64,000 nt of DNA from Lachnospiraceae bacterium. GTDB lineage: Bacteria > Bacillota > Clostridia > Lachnospirales > Lachnospiraceae. Below, in pieces: positions 33,601 through 43,643 of this stretch (its first letter is position 1; every line of letters begins with the position of its first letter). The position numbers and the translations under genes are program-made. The notes beneath the pieces are model-generated. The model had not been told where the DNA came from and did not search any database. It saw only the letters and a list, made by a program, of their open reading frames with translations. The stretch spans positions 1 to 64,000 of the forward strand of contig CAJTIU010000018.1 in NCBI GenBank assembly GCA_910576335.1, given 5' to 3'.

Positions 33601-34383
33601 ATGAACACACAAAATCAAATTTTACAGGTCGAAAGCCTTTCAAAAATTTACGGTAAAGGTGACAACAGAACCCAGGCGCTGAAAGGGATAACCTTTGATG
33701 TGCTGGAGGGCGAGTTTTTAGGAATCATGGGAGCCAGCGGCTCTGGAAAAACTACACTGCTGAATTGTATTGCCACCATGCTGAAGCCTACCTCCGGAAA
33801 AATCGTCCTGCGCGGTCAGGACATCTCCGGCTTTCACGGCGGAAAGCTGGCGGATTACCGCGGCCGTGAGATCGGGTATCTGTTTCAGGAGTTTGAACTG
33901 CTTGACAATCTGACAGCAAGGGAGAATATCACCCTGCCTCTTGCTCTGCACGGAATTACGGCAAAACAGGCCGAGGGGGATATTTCAGCTCTTGCTTCCA
34001 TGCTGGATATCACGGCGGTGCTTGACAAATTTCCGTCGCAGATGTCAGGCGGTCAGAAGCAGCGCGTGGCGGCGGCAAGAGCACTGATATCCGATCCTGA
34101 TATCGTTCTTGCCGATGAGCCAACCGGCGCTCTCGACAGCAAGAACTCCAAAATGCTGATGGACAAGCTGTCCTCCATCAATATCGGACAGAATAAAACG
34201 ATCATGATGGTGACCCACGATGCCAATGCCGCAAGCTACTGTTCACGTATTCTTTTTATCCAGGACGGATACATCTTCCATGAACTGCGCAGAAACAGAC
34301 AGGCAGAATCTACCTCCGCTTTCTATGAGCGAATTGTAACAGTCATGGCACAGTTGGGAGGAGGCAGCGCAAATGTTCTGTAA
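33601..34383 (+). CDS. BceA-type ABC transporter ATPase, module 1
   Basis: A 260-residue ATPase of the peptide-resistance type. Walker A GASGSGKTT (about 40-48), the Q-loop YLFQEFELLDNLTARENI, signature MSGGQKQRVAAARAL, Walker B IVLADEPTGALDSKNS. It partners with the overlapping permease gene (11 bases shared). Such BceAB complexes free cell-wall targets from bacitracin or lantibiotics and signal to their histidine kinase. GAAGGAGGAACC precedes the ATG. Confidence 0.92.
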   Translation: MNTQNQILQVESLSKIYGKGDNRTQALKGITFDVLEGEFLGIMGASGSGKTTLLNCIATMLKPTSGKIVLRGQDISGFHGGKLADYRGREIGYLFQEFELLDNLTARENITLPLALHGITAKQAEGDISALASMLDITAVLDKFPSQMSGGQKQRVAAARALISDPDIVLADEPTGALDSKNSKMLMDKLSSINIGQNKTIMMVTHDANAASYCSRILFIQDGYIFHELRRNRQAESTSAFYERIVTVMAQLGGGSANVL

Positions 34384-36403
34384 ACAAGTGCGGCGTAACG
34401 CTGCCAAAAACAGAAAAGGAAATGGATTATTTTTCGGTTCGCTTGTAATTGCAATTGTAGCCTTCTATACATTACTTTCCCTTGGAGAACAGGATGTAAT
34501 GCGTTATCTTGCCACAATAGAAAGCGACGCGGTAGGAAAACTCATGATGATGCTTCCGGCGGTATATGCGGTTTCTTTGTTTTTTGTGTTTTTTCTCGTA
34601 TATTTTGCCTGCAAATATCAGACTGACAGCCGAAAACGGGAATTCGGTCTGTATCTGATGCTGGGTATGAAACGCAGCCGGTTATTCTTCATGCTTTTTG
34701 CAGAGACGCTTTGGAGCAGTCTGATATCGCTTCTGACCGGAATCCCCATCGCTCTGTTTTTAACCGAGGGAATCAGTCTCGCTACGGCAAAGATCGTAGG
34801 GCTGGGTATTATCGGACATCACTTTTCCTTTTCGCCGGACGCGATGCTATGGACTGTCTGCGGATTTATTCTTGTACAGCTTTTGTCCATGCTGGTAATC
34901 TGTATGAATCTCGTCAAAGCCGAAACAGCGGAATTTTTCCGCTCCGGCTCTGAAAAAAAGCAGGCTCCCCTATCAGGAGTGAGAAGTACTGCATGCTTTA
35001 CTCTCGGGACTGGTCTTTTGATTGCGGCATATTACTTAGGAATATTTCAAATGCATTCTCTGCGCATGGCCGTTATGCTTGCCGTTATTGTCTGTGGAAT
35101 TCTCGGTACTTTTCTTCTGTATCGAGGGCTTGGCGGCTTTCTCGGACAATATATACGCCGAAAAAGTCCCAACGCCGCAGGGCTGAAAACTTTTACAGCG
35201 AGACAGGTGCAGGAGAATGTTTTGTCACAGCATAAGTCACTCGCGATATCATCTCTTCTGCTTCTGATGGCGCTTTCGTGCATTTCCTACGGAATTTCTA
35301 TGGGATTCGGACGCTCCGGCAGCCGGCGCTCCGTTGATTTTTCTCTGTTCGGGACGGAGACGGAAATGAACGCTGTATTGGAAAAGAACGATATTGACGA
35401 AATGGTGGAGGATTCCTACCCGCTTTATCTATCTGCGGTAAAGGACGGATACGATCGCGATGAAGAAAAAGCATTTGATACAGGAGAATTTGTAAAGGCA
35501 CTTCGCACCGTTGAGGATTCTGACAATATCATTGAGAATCTTCATATAGAGTATGTCATAGGGGAAAGTTCGTATAACCGTATTCTGAAAAATATGGGTA
35601 AGGAAGAATTGAAGCTTGCAGATCACGAAACAGCGATCTACACCTCTATGGGGAACGACGGTGATTTCGGCTCTATTCTGACAAAGGCGATAAGCGGTGG
35701 TATTTCAATAGGCATTGACGGCGTAAATTATAGTATCCGTCCCACTCTCTGCATGGATAATGTAGTGGCGGACCGCGCGATCACACTGTATATGGCTCTG
35801 GTGGTACCCGATGAGCTTTTTACAAAGCTTGCAAGTGAGCCGGAGGCATACTGCAGAAATGTAAATCTGAAAGATGAAATCGTGGATAACACAGGATTAA
35901 TGCAGGCAATACAGAAAATGGATGCTATGCTTGAGGATACAGGCATTGAATATGACAGCTATCTCGGCGGAATCGGAAGAAATCTTTTTTATACGGTGGC
36001 GGCAAGTTATCTGACTATATATCTGGGCGTTCTTTTCTGGCTGATTGCCAATACGGTCATTGGACTCAAATATCTGATCAGTCAGCGCCAGACGAAGCAT
36101 CGCTACGAAACGCTGACTATGCTTGGAGCGGATACGCCGGCTATGTGCCGCTCTGTAAAAAAACAGATCGGAATATACTTTGTCCTTGTACTCAGCACGG
36201 CTCTTGTGAGCAGTGCGGCGGCGATATTTACCATGTTCAGAAGCTTTACAAAGCTGCCGGTCGGGACGTCTGTTTCTACTGTGGCTTTGATTTCGGCAAT
36301 AGCGCTGGTAATTTTTGCGGCAGTGGAGATCGTGTACATCGGTATTGTCAAGCGGACAGCGAGCCGTGAGGTAAGCCGTATTGAAATAACAAATCGGAGG
36401 TGA
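34373..36403 (+). CDS. BceB-type FtsX-domain permease, module 1
   Basis: A 676-residue membrane protein with the BceB layout: ten hydrophobic segments, FtsX-like parts at both ends and one large extracellular domain between helices 7 and 8 (about residues 310-535), thought to bind the peptide. MFCKQVRRNAAKNRKGNGLF at the start and EFGLYLMLGMKRSRLFFM (about 90) are family patterns. It overlaps the ATPase gene by 11 bases and precedes the response regulator by 4 bases. Confidence 0.9.
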   Translation: MFCKQVRRNAAKNRKGNGLFFGSLVIAIVAFYTLLSLGEQDVMRYLATIESDAVGKLMMMLPAVYAVSLFFVFFLVYFACKYQTDSRKREFGLYLMLGMKRSRLFFMLFAETLWSSLISLLTGIPIALFLTEGISLATAKIVGLGIIGHHFSFSPDAMLWTVCGFILVQLLSMLVICMNLVKAETAEFFRSGSEKKQAPLSGVRSTACFTLGTGLLIAAYYLGIFQMHSLRMAVMLAVIVCGILGTFLLYRGLGGFLGQYIRRKSPNAAGLKTFTARQVQENVLSQHKSLAISSLLLLMALSCISYGISMGFGRSGSRRSVDFSLFGTETEMNAVLEKNDIDEMVEDSYPLYLSAVKDGYDRDEEKAFDTGEFVKALRTVEDSDNIIENLHIEYVIGESSYNRILKNMGKEELKLADHETAIYTSMGNDGDFGSILTKAISGGISIGIDGVNYSIRPTLCMDNVVADRAITLYMALVVPDELFTKLASEPEAYCRNVNLKDEIVDNTGLMQAIQKMDAMLEDTGIEYDSYLGGIGRNLFYTVAASYLTIYLGVLFWLIANTVIGLKYLISQRQTKHRYETLTMLGADTPAMCRSVKKQIGIYFVLVLSTALVSSAAAIFTMFRSFTKLPVGTSVSTVALISAIALVIFAAVEIVYIGIVKRTASREVSRIEITNRR

Positions 36404-36407
36404 TCTT

Positions 36408-37085
36408 GTGCAAAGGATCGTAATCGTGGAGGACGACATTTATCTAAGAGAGGAATTGATTCATACCTTTCAAAAAGCAGGCTATGACGCGGCGGGCCCG
36501 GCATCTTTTGAAAACGTAGAGGAGAAAGTGACGGCGTTGTGTCCGGATCTTGCCGTACTTGATGTGAATCTTCCGGGAAAATCCGGCTATGAGCTTTGTA
36601 AGAGCCTCAAGATAAAGGCGTCCTTTCCGATTCTGATCCTTACTGCACGGGATACTCTTTCCGATGAGCTGACGGCGCTCGGTCTGGGGGCAGATGACTT
36701 TCTCACAAAGCCCTGTCATCCCAGGCGCCTGATTGCGAGAGCAGAGCGGCTGCTGCAAACTTATGACAAGGGGCTGCGCGCCATGCTGCGCGTTGGTCAA
36801 TTGTCTCTGGATACAGATACCTACAAGCTCGTATGTGCGGATCGTTTCTTGATCCTTGTGGAAACAGAAGGGAAAATTATGAAGTTGCTGATAGAACGGT
36901 ATCCGGATATTGTCAGCAAAAGCGATCTGTTTTCCGCAGTTTGGGGTACGGAAGAATTTGTGGATGAAAATATCCTGCAGGTCAATATGAGCAGACTTCG
37001 CAAAAATCTGTCGGAGACTGGTATGGAAGTTGTTATCCGAAATATCAGAGGAAAGGGCTATGTTTTAGAGGTGGGCGGTATATGA
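36408..37085 (+). CDS. OmpR-family response regulator, module 1 (BceR-like)
   Basis: A 225-residue two-component regulator with GTG start behind CGGAGGTGATCTT. The receiver part shows IVEDD, the phospho-acceptor Asp in LAVLDVNLPGKSG (about 52) and the Lys in DDFLTKPC. The C-terminal winged helix ends SRLRKNLSETGMEVVIRNIR, then GKGYVLE. It should activate the upstream transporter through the CTTACA...TGTAAG site. It shares 4 bases with the kinase gene. Confidence 0.92.
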   Translation: MQRIVIVEDDIYLREELIHTFQKAGYDAAGPASFENVEEKVTALCPDLAVLDVNLPGKSGYELCKSLKIKASFPILILTARDTLSDELTALGLGADDFLTKPCHPRRLIARAERLLQTYDKGLRAMLRVGQLSLDTDTYKLVCADRFLILVETEGKIMKLLIERYPDIVSKSDLFSAVWGTEEFVDENILQVNMSRLRKNLSETGMEVVIRNIRGKGYVLEVGGI

Positions 37086-38077
37086 AGCGGTTAATCAGGC
37101 AGACATGGTATTGGATATTACTGCTTTTTACTACGAATATTGTCTTTATATTTGCGACATGGATTATACGCCGCGAAGCTCTCCAGTATATGTCTTTGTT
37201 TCTGCTGCTGTTTACACTGCTTGTCCTGGCGGCAGGATTGTCTGCAGAGGTTTACAGGAGGAGAAAAGAGAAGGCGACATTTGGGGATTTCTTTGAGAAT
37301 CCTGACGAAAAAGCACAGGAAAGACTGTTGGAACACTTTGATAATAACGAAACAGTACGTGAGCTTTGCACGCGTTTCCTTTCAGAACAGTCACTTGTCA
37401 ATGAGAAGGCGGTGGAACTATCTGAATACCGGGAGTATATTGAAGCATGGGTGCATGAAATCAAAACACCTCTGTCTCTTTTAACCTTGGTATGCAACAA
37501 TCACCGTGATGAAATTTCCCCCTATGTTTACGCAAGGATGAATTACATTCAGCACCAGCTAAACGAGGATGTGGAACGGATTTTATATTATGCACGCCTG
37601 CAGGCGGAGCATTCTGATATCAAATTTACACATTTCCGGCTGGATGAATGTGTAGGGGAGGCGCTTTCGGAATATCGTCCCTTTATAAATGAAAAAAAGA
37701 TTTTACTGACAGAGGAGCTGCTTTCGTTGGAAATCGCCTCAGACCGAAAAATCGTTCTGTTTATTTTGTCTCAGCTATTCAGCAATGCTGTTAAATACTC
37801 GGACAGCATTGCCGGCAGAATATCCATTGCTATGCGACAGACGGATGATAAAATCTACCTTGCTATTCACAATAATGGTAAAGGAGTGCCCACCGAAGAC
37901 GCGCCGTTTGTTTTTGATAAGGGGTTTACGGGAAACTATCCTAATCGGCAGAAAGCAACCGGTATGGGATTATATCTTGTTCGTAAGTATGCGGAAAAGC
38001 TGTGTATAGAAGTTCATCTCACCTCCCGGCTCCCTTTTGAAAGCGGATTCGGAATAGAACTGATTTTCACATTATAA
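37082..38077 (+). CDS. Sensor histidine kinase, module 1 (BceS-like)
   Basis: A 331-residue kinase of the intramembrane-sensing class: two close membrane helices (about 8-28 and 35-55), almost no outside loop, so it senses through the transporter. The phospho-acceptor His is in YIEAWVHEIKTPLSLL (about 126); the N box NAVKYSD, and GMGLYLVRKYAEKL of the ATP-binding domain, are intact. The ATG overlaps the regulator stop. Confidence 0.9.
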   Translation: MKRLIRQTWYWILLLFTTNIVFIFATWIIRREALQYMSLFLLLFTLLVLAAGLSAEVYRRRKEKATFGDFFENPDEKAQERLLEHFDNNETVRELCTRFLSEQSLVNEKAVELSEYREYIEAWVHEIKTPLSLLTLVCNNHRDEISPYVYARMNYIQHQLNEDVERILYYARLQAEHSDIKFTHFRLDECVGEALSEYRPFINEKKILLTEELLSLEIASDRKIVLFILSQLFSNAVKYSDSIAGRISIAMRQTDDKIYLAIHNNGKGVPTEDAPFVFDKGFTGNYPNRQKATGMGLYLVRKYAEKLCIEVHLTSRLPFESGFGIELIFTL

Positions 38078-38087
38078 TTACGAATGT

Positions 38088-38111
38088 GCAAAGGGGCTGT
38101 CGCCCCTTTGC
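38088..38111. terminator. Bidirectional terminator between the convergent modules
   Basis: GCAAAGGGG-ctgtcg-CCCCTTTGC between two convergent genes. A T-rich stretch follows on the plus strand (TATTGTTT). Confidence 0.65.
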
Positions 38112-38123
38112 TATTGTTTATGA

Positions 38124-40586
38124 TTATTCACTAAACCGGATTCTTTCGATCAGGGAATTCTTCCTGACGGACCGGGAGAGCCCTGCTGCGAGAAGAACCT
38201 GTATCAGCAGAAGCACCACAGATATAACTATTGCGGCTGTCAGTGGATAATGATAGGTCGTAATCTCGAACAATCCTTCTTCTTTTGCATACAGGAATAC
38301 CGGATATCCGGCAAGGCTTCCGAGGCCGATGGATATTACCAGTGTGCCGAGTGTATAGAATAGTCCTTCCATCTGCAGCATTTTCATAAGCTGTGAGTCG
38401 GACATTCCGATTGCCTGCATCATGCCAAGCTCCTTTTTTCGTACATGGACGCTGTTGATCATGGTATTAATCAGGTTTAGGATGCTGATTACGGCAAGTA
38501 CGCCAAGAAATGCATAACAGGCCCCGCTGGTTATTGTCATGGATGATTTATAATGGTCATACTGTTCTTTCCATGTCCGCATTTCCAGTCTTCCGGATGT
38601 ATTTACGATATCCCTCAGGGACTTTTCCAATGCCGGGTCATAGTCCTGGTCTGCGATCACATGGTAAAAGCAGACTGAATTATTTTCACATAAGCTGTCT
38701 GCCGCCTCCTTTGCCATAAGCAGGTAGGCATAGTTGGTTAGACCGCTTCCGTAATTTCCGATTGCGGCAATTTCGATTTCCTTATTGTAGGAGCGGTCCC
38801 CGTCATGAATTGTCAGGTTTAGCTTCTGCCCTATATCAAGATCCGGATACCAGTGCAGGAGGGCGCGGTCTATAATAACCTTATCTCCTGATTTCAGTTC
38901 CTCATAGGTGACCTGCCCCCGGGTGATGCTCTTTTCTAACTCCCGGGCATATTCCTCTGGAATTCCATTAATGAAATTTACGTCATTTGCTTCGTCAAAT
39001 GGGTCTCCTGTTACCTGGATGTTTGTGAAGGCATCCACCCGGTCTACTCCCGGGAGCTCTTCGATCTGATTTTTCAGTGTTTCATCCATAGGATTATTCT
39101 TCTGTATCTCCGTCCATTTCCGTTCAGGATGCTCTTTGTTGTTTTCTTCTATAACAGGAGAGACCTCATACTGGCCTACAATGGAGCTGCCTGCACTTTC
39201 TTTCGGGTTGGCGCAGGACGTGACGGTGGCTACTACCATCAGAAAGATTCCGGTGGCAGCCATGGAGAGGATTGTTATCAGACATTTTCTCTTGTTCTGT
39301 GTAAGATTTCTCCAGGTCAGGCGGCTGACGGACAGATACTCATATCCCTTCCTGCAGCTTTTCCGGTTTTTCCCTGTATCCTGCATGCGCATTGCCTCTA
39401 CCTCAGAGACCTTTGCCGCCACATGCATGGGTCTGACAAGAGAAAAGTACACAGTGCCAAGCGTTACGATGGCAGCAAGAAGGTAAATCCACCAGGAGCA
39501 GATGCTCACCTTCCCGGTCTCAAGGAGTTCTGTGAGCACGCTCATATATTGGCTGTCTCTGTTGGCAAAGACTGTAAATGCCTTAAGGATAGCTTTGGAT
39601 ACTGGTGTACCAATTAGAAGGCCTGCCGGGATGGCAAGGGCAGCAATGCAAAGTCCCTCCCGCAGCACGATCTGACGGATCTGGCGTCTTGTAGCGCCGA
39701 TGGCTTTTAGTTTTCCGAATTCCTGAATCCGCTGGCTCATGGACACATAATAGATACTGTAGACCGTGATGGCGCCTGCCAGCATGATGATGGCCATAAT
39801 GATGACAATTGCCGGAAGCGTAGAGGGATCCACATAATTTGCCATCAGGTAATCACTATTAATATTGATGTCATTTTCTGGGATTCCAAATTGTTTTGCA
39901 ATATTGTTGATCTTTATTTCAAGATCATCTGTTGTAGGATCTCCGGTATCCTTAATCTGAAGAAGGAAACGGTAGGAGAGTTCTTCCCCGGGAATCTCTT
40001 CCTTTAAAAATGCTTCTGATATAAGGGATGTATAGGTTCTCTGTTCCAGGCCTGTGTCGCTATCTTTAAGGAATCCGCAGATCCGGAAATTTTTTTCTTG
40101 TGTAAGGTCCAGCTCTCCGCCCCGGAAGATCTGATAAGGGACTGTGATGGTGTCGCCTATGCCGCCCTCCTGGCCAAGCTCATGCAGTATTCCGGGAGAG
40201 ATGACAATCTCATCCTCTTCCTGGGGATACTGTCCCTCTGCAAGATTTATCCTGTACAATTCCATGCCTACCTTATCCATATACATCATGGAAATTCTGG
40301 CATCCTTAAGATTAAAATATCCGGCATCGCTTCGGAGGCCATATCTGGAAATATCATGATGTGCCGCCAACTGTCTGGCAGTGTCAGAATCTACATTCCG
40401 GTAAAGGGCATGCCATGAGGGGTACAGTTCATTTGTAGCCGCAAATTGCAGGTCAATAAATCCTTTCCCCACTGTGGGGACTATGAACAGGAGCATGGTT
40501 GTCAGGAAGATTGCGATTCCAATCAGAATATTTTTACTCTTTCCATATTTCATGTTGTCGAATGCGACTCTTGTTGTCATCTTCAT
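38124..40586 (-). CDS. FtsX-domain ABC permease, module 2
   Basis: An 820-residue permease with two FtsX units. The first membrane helix (about 18-40) is followed by a large outside domain (about 50-240), three helices (about 250-390), another helix and outside domain (about 430-690), and three final helices. Patterns such as YYVSMSQRIQEFGKLKAIGA and SVHVRKKELGMMQAIGMSDS are typical. The start ATG at 40586 overlaps the ATPase stop in a TGATG arrangement, so they are coupled; an in-frame TTG 6 bases upstream is less likely. It would work with the next gene's ATPase. Confidence 0.9.
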   Translation of the reverse strand: MKMTTRVAFDNMKYGKSKNILIGIAIFLTTMLLFIVPTVGKGFIDLQFAATNELYPSWHALYRNVDSDTARQLAAHHDISRYGLRSDAGYFNLKDARISMMYMDKVGMELYRINLAEGQYPQEEDEIVISPGILHELGQEGGIGDTITVPYQIFRGGELDLTQEKNFRICGFLKDSDTGLEQRTYTSLISEAFLKEEIPGEELSYRFLLQIKDTGDPTTDDLEIKINNIAKQFGIPENDININSDYLMANYVDPSTLPAIVIIMAIIMLAGAITVYSIYYVSMSQRIQEFGKLKAIGATRRQIRQIVLREGLCIAALAIPAGLLIGTPVSKAILKAFTVFANRDSQYMSVLTELLETGKVSICSWWIYLLAAIVTLGTVYFSLVRPMHVAAKVSEVEAMRMQDTGKNRKSCRKGYEYLSVSRLTWRNLTQNKRKCLITILSMAATGIFLMVVATVTSCANPKESAGSSIVGQYEVSPVIEENNKEHPERKWTEIQKNNPMDETLKNQIEELPGVDRVDAFTNIQVTGDPFDEANDVNFINGIPEEYARELEKSITRGQVTYEELKSGDKVIIDRALLHWYPDLDIGQKLNLTIHDGDRSYNKEIEIAAIGNYGSGLTNYAYLLMAKEAADSLCENNSVCFYHVIADQDYDPALEKSLRDIVNTSGRLEMRTWKEQYDHYKSSMTITSGACYAFLGVLAVISILNLINTMINSVHVRKKELGMMQAIGMSDSQLMKMLQMEGLFYTLGTLVISIGLGSLAGYPVFLYAKEEGLFEITTYHYPLTAAIVISVVLLLIQVLLAAGLSRSVRKNSLIERIRFSE

Positions 40587-41269
40587 CAGCAATTCACCAC
40601 CTTACCGTCTGCAACCTCAATTACCCGGTCCGCCATCTGCGCAATCATTTCATCGTGTGTGATCATGACCAGTGTCTGCCCGAAATCCGTCACGCAGCTT
40701 TTCATCAGGCTCATGACCTCCAGCTCTGTCTGTGAATCCAGATTTCCGGTAGGCTCATCCGCCAGGATGATCGCCGGCCTTGTCACCAGTGCCCTGGCAA
40801 TGGCTGTCCTCTGCTTCTGTCCCCCGGACAAAGCGTTTGGCATGGTCTCTTCCTTGTCCGTCAGCCCAATCCGGCTGATCACTTCTTTTATATCCTGCTT
40901 TTTTGGCTTCCGGTTATCTAATCCAAGGGGAAGCACAATATTTTCCCATACATTCAGGGAGGGGATCAGATTGAAATCCTGGAAGATGAAGCCGATCTTT
41001 TTTCTCCGGAATTCGGCCAGTCTGTCATCCTTCAGAGAGAAGATGTCCTTTCCCTCAATCCATACCTTTCCTTCATCAGGTCTGTCCAGTCCGCCGATCA
41101 GATGCAGGAGCGTAGACTTGCCGGAGCCGGAACGGCCTACAATTGCTGTGAATTTTCCTCTTTCAATCTCCAGGCTAGTGTGATCAACCGCCCGCACCAG
41201 GCTTTCGCCTGAACCGTAATATTTTACTAGATCCTCTAAGACTAATATTTTACTGCTGTCTGTTTTCAT
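40586..41269 (-). CDS. ABC transporter ATPase, module 2 (MacB/BceA type)
   Basis: A 227-residue ATPase. Walker A GRSGSGKST, signature ALSGGQKQRTAIARAL, Walker B AIILADEPTGNLDS, H-loop ITHDE. GGAGG 8 bases before ATG 41269 supports this start. It is coupled to the permease downstream. Upstream on its strand lies a CTTACAA-N14-TTGTAAG inverted repeat that the adjacent response regulator may bind. Confidence 0.9.
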   Translation of the reverse strand: MKTDSSKILVLEDLVKYYGSGESLVRAVDHTSLEIERGKFTAIVGRSGSGKSTLLHLIGGLDRPDEGKVWIEGKDIFSLKDDRLAEFRRKKIGFIFQDFNLIPSLNVWENIVLPLGLDNRKPKKQDIKEVISRIGLTDKEETMPNALSGGQKQRTAIARALVTRPAIILADEPTGNLDSQTELEVMSLMKSCVTDFGQTLVMITHDEMIAQMADRVIEVADGKVVNC

Positions 41270-41333
41270 ATAGCTACCTCCATGGTTTGACTGATTGATG
41301 ACTTTTATTATAATATCCATATATTGCAAAACC

Positions 41334-41361
41334 CTTACAAGAACTATAACAGTTTTGTAAG
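41334..41361. promoter_or_regulatory. Candidate operator upstream of the module 2 transporter
   Basis: CTTACAA at 41334-41340 and TTGTAAG at 41355-41361 form an inverted repeat separated by 14 bases. On the minus strand a TATAAT at 41313-41308 lies downstream, as expected for an activator site. The half-site is the same as in the 33526 operator. Confidence 0.55.
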
Positions 41362-41558
41362 TGAAGTTAAGCAATATTATTCTGGAATTGAATGACGATG
41401 CTCCCAAAAGTAAGCTTTTAGGAACCTAGATTGATATTGATCTGGAGGATAAAGGAAAAGCTTTTGACGATGTAAGTTGAAGCATTTTCTTAAAAGCTTA
41501 ACTTGCGTTAGTTTGCATGGTTTATGTTATGAAGTTCAAATGGCAATTGCGGTTTGAT

Positions 41559-42851
41559 TTATGAGCGGCTGTGTATCGGGGAGACAGGGGGGGTGGAATG
41601 ATGAGGCAATGTAACTTTGAACACAGTCCCCTTTCCTGTCCGGCGCTTTGCGGATATGGTTCCGCCCTGGCGTTCCAGTATCATTCTTGCGAGATACAAT
41701 CCGATGCCTGCGCCCTCTTCTGACATGTTCTTAGCCAGGGCTCCACGGTAAAACCGCTGATAGATTTTGGTAAAATCTTCTTTCCTGATGCCAATCCCTT
41801 CGTCTTCGATCTCAATCAGGACATTACAAACCAGGGCTGTTACGCGTACCGTAACAGCCGTATGCCCTGGAGAATATTTTATGGAATTATCTAGAATGTT
41901 GACGAAGGCTTCCCCTGTCCATTTTGCATCATGGGTAATGGTCAGATCCTGCGCCATCTCCACCTGGATCGAGATGTCCTTATTTTTTGCTTTCATATAA
42001 ACCTGGCTGACTGCTCCGGAGATCGTATCCTTAAGGCTTGCAGAGACGGAGTCAAGCTGAATCATGTTTGTCTCAAGCCGCGACAGATTCACCAGTTCCT
42101 TCAGAAGGATTTCCAGTTTCTCAATCTCACGCGCTTCCTGTTCCTGGAATTCTCTTTGTTCGTCTTGTGAGAGCGGGCTTGCTGATGCCAGTTCATGGCA
42201 CATCTTAAGGGAGGCAAGCGGTGTCTTCAACTGGTGGGAAATGTCTGTAATCAGGGACTTTGTGTGACTTTCTTCTTTCTTAAGAGCCTGTCTGAGACTT
42301 TCAAAATAGATGCCAAGTTCCCTCAGAGATTCCCATATGTGCATCCATTCCCCTGTATCTGTCTTCGGATTATTCTCGTAATCCGGAATATCTGTAAACC
42401 AGCCTTCACGAAACTGTTCCAGACATTCATATAAGTCCTGGAGACTGTTTTGAAGTGCTTCTTCTTCCCTCCGCGACTGATACCACAGAGCGGCAATCAA
42501 TAAGGTGCCTGCGCAAAGACCGATGCCCCAGAACATCCATAATTCTTTTGCGGATTCCAGGAAATTAGAACTATATCCGTATTTCTTTTCAACCCGGTCC
42601 AGTATCTGGCTTGTCTTATCCATACCATCAGATGAGGATTCTCTGAGAGGAAGGGGACTGTCCAGTTTCTCCCAGGCAGAGAGGATCTCTGCCTCAAGCT
42701 CAGGATGGCTGCTTATGAGTGCAAGCATCCTCTGACGGTCCAGGGAGGTTTCATGTCTTGCAAGGAAGAACATAAAAGAAGAGAAAAAAACAAAGAATAT
42801 CAGATAGAAGATAAAGTATTTTCTTATTTTCGAATTACGTTTCCGCTCCAT
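41559..42851 (-). CDS. Sensor histidine kinase, module 2
   Basis: A 430-residue kinase with two membrane helices (about 12-28 and 104-124) around an outside loop of about 75 residues, unlike the short BceS loop. The phospho-acceptor His is in SLITDISHQLKTPLASL (about 210), N box NILDNSIKYSPG, and G box GAGIGLYLARMILERQGG. It overlaps the response regulator gene by 28 bases. The signal is unknown; the neighbouring transporter suggests a cell-envelope-active compound. Confidence 0.9.
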   Translation of the reverse strand: MERKRNSKIRKYFIFYLIFFVFFSSFMFFLARHETSLDRQRMLALISSHPELEAEILSAWEKLDSPLPLRESSSDGMDKTSQILDRVEKKYGYSSNFLESAKELWMFWGIGLCAGTLLIAALWYQSRREEEALQNSLQDLYECLEQFREGWFTDIPDYENNPKTDTGEWMHIWESLRELGIYFESLRQALKKEESHTKSLITDISHQLKTPLASLKMCHELASASPLSQDEQREFQEQEAREIEKLEILLKELVNLSRLETNMIQLDSVSASLKDTISGAVSQVYMKAKNKDISIQVEMAQDLTITHDAKWTGEAFVNILDNSIKYSPGHTAVTVRVTALVCNVLIEIEDEGIGIRKEDFTKIYQRFYRGALAKNMSEEGAGIGLYLARMILERQGGTISAKRRTGKGTVFKVTLPHHSTPPVSPIHSRS

Positions 42852-43513
42852 ATATATCCCAATCCTCGTACATTGGAGACCGCATCTGTCTCCAGTTTAT
42901 TTTTCAGCCTGCTGATGTTGACGGTTACTGTATTTTCATCTATGAATTGTCCGTCCACATCCCAGATGTGTTCCAGAATATTCTCCTTTGATACAATACG
43001 TCCTGCATTCTCCAGAAGATATATGAGAAGCTGCAGCTCTTTTTTGCTCAGAGCAACCTCCTGGCCCTCTCTGTATACCTTCATCTCCCGGCAGTTCACT
43101 GTAAGTTCCCCGCATGTCAGAATGCTTCCGGATTCCTGCACGCCGCCGATCCGGCGCATGAGTGCATTAACCTTGGACACAAGAACCATGAGGGAAAATG
43201 GCTTGGTAATGTAATCATCAGCCCCGGCGTCGTATCCATTTACGATATCAATCTCAGAATCGAGAGCTGTCAGATAGATAAAATAAGTATTGCTGCTCTG
43301 ACGAACCTTCCGCCCCAGGTCGAGACCGCTGCCGTCTGGCAGAGTGATGTCGCAGATGATCAGGGAGAAGTGCTCCCTTTCCAGGCAGGCATAAGCCTCT
43401 TCCAGTGTAAATGCGGGGGTTACGGCATACCCGGCCTTTCCAAGGGTAAGAGCGATTCCGCGGTTCAGGCTCTGATCATCCTCCAACAGTAAAATTTTCT
43501 GTGCCAATTCCAT
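42824..43513 (-). CDS. OmpR-family response regulator, module 2
   Basis: A 229-residue regulator from ATG 43513 (GGAG upstream). The receiver has LLEDD, the Asp in LIICDITLPDGSG (about 50) and DDYITKPFS. The winged-helix end reads DENTVTVNISRLKNKLETDA, then RGLGYIW. It begins the operon and should control the transporter of module 2. An in-frame TTG 18 bases upstream is an alternative start. Confidence 0.9.
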   Translation of the reverse strand: MELAQKILLLEDDQSLNRGIALTLGKAGYAVTPAFTLEEAYACLEREHFSLIICDITLPDGSGLDLGRKVRQSSNTYFIYLTALDSEIDIVNGYDAGADDYITKPFSLMVLVSKVNALMRRIGGVQESGSILTCGELTVNCREMKVYREGQEVALSKKELQLLIYLLENAGRIVSKENILEHIWDVDGQFIDENTVTVNISRLKNKLETDAVSNVRGLGYIWSGNVIRK

Positions 43514-43570
43514 ATGCTTATCTCCAGTCAAATATCTATACGGGCATGGATGTCCTTACATGAATAAAAA

Positions 43571-43615
43571 AGGTATAAAGTCTCTGAAGATTAGTAGAGA
43601 CTTTACCCCTTTTTT
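43571..43615 (-). terminator. Terminator downstream of the 63-residue gene (bidirectional)
   Basis: GGTATAAAGTCTCT and AGAGACTTTACCCC form a strong stem flanked by A-runs on one side and six T on the other, so it can work on either strand. Confidence 0.7.
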
Positions 43616-43643
43616 GTTGTTATAATTTACTCGTTCTGCTCTG

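Noticed and set aside
40446-41183. A 245-codon plus-strand frame opposite the module 2 ATPase
   Set aside because: Opposite a clear ABC ATPase; no ribosome binding site.
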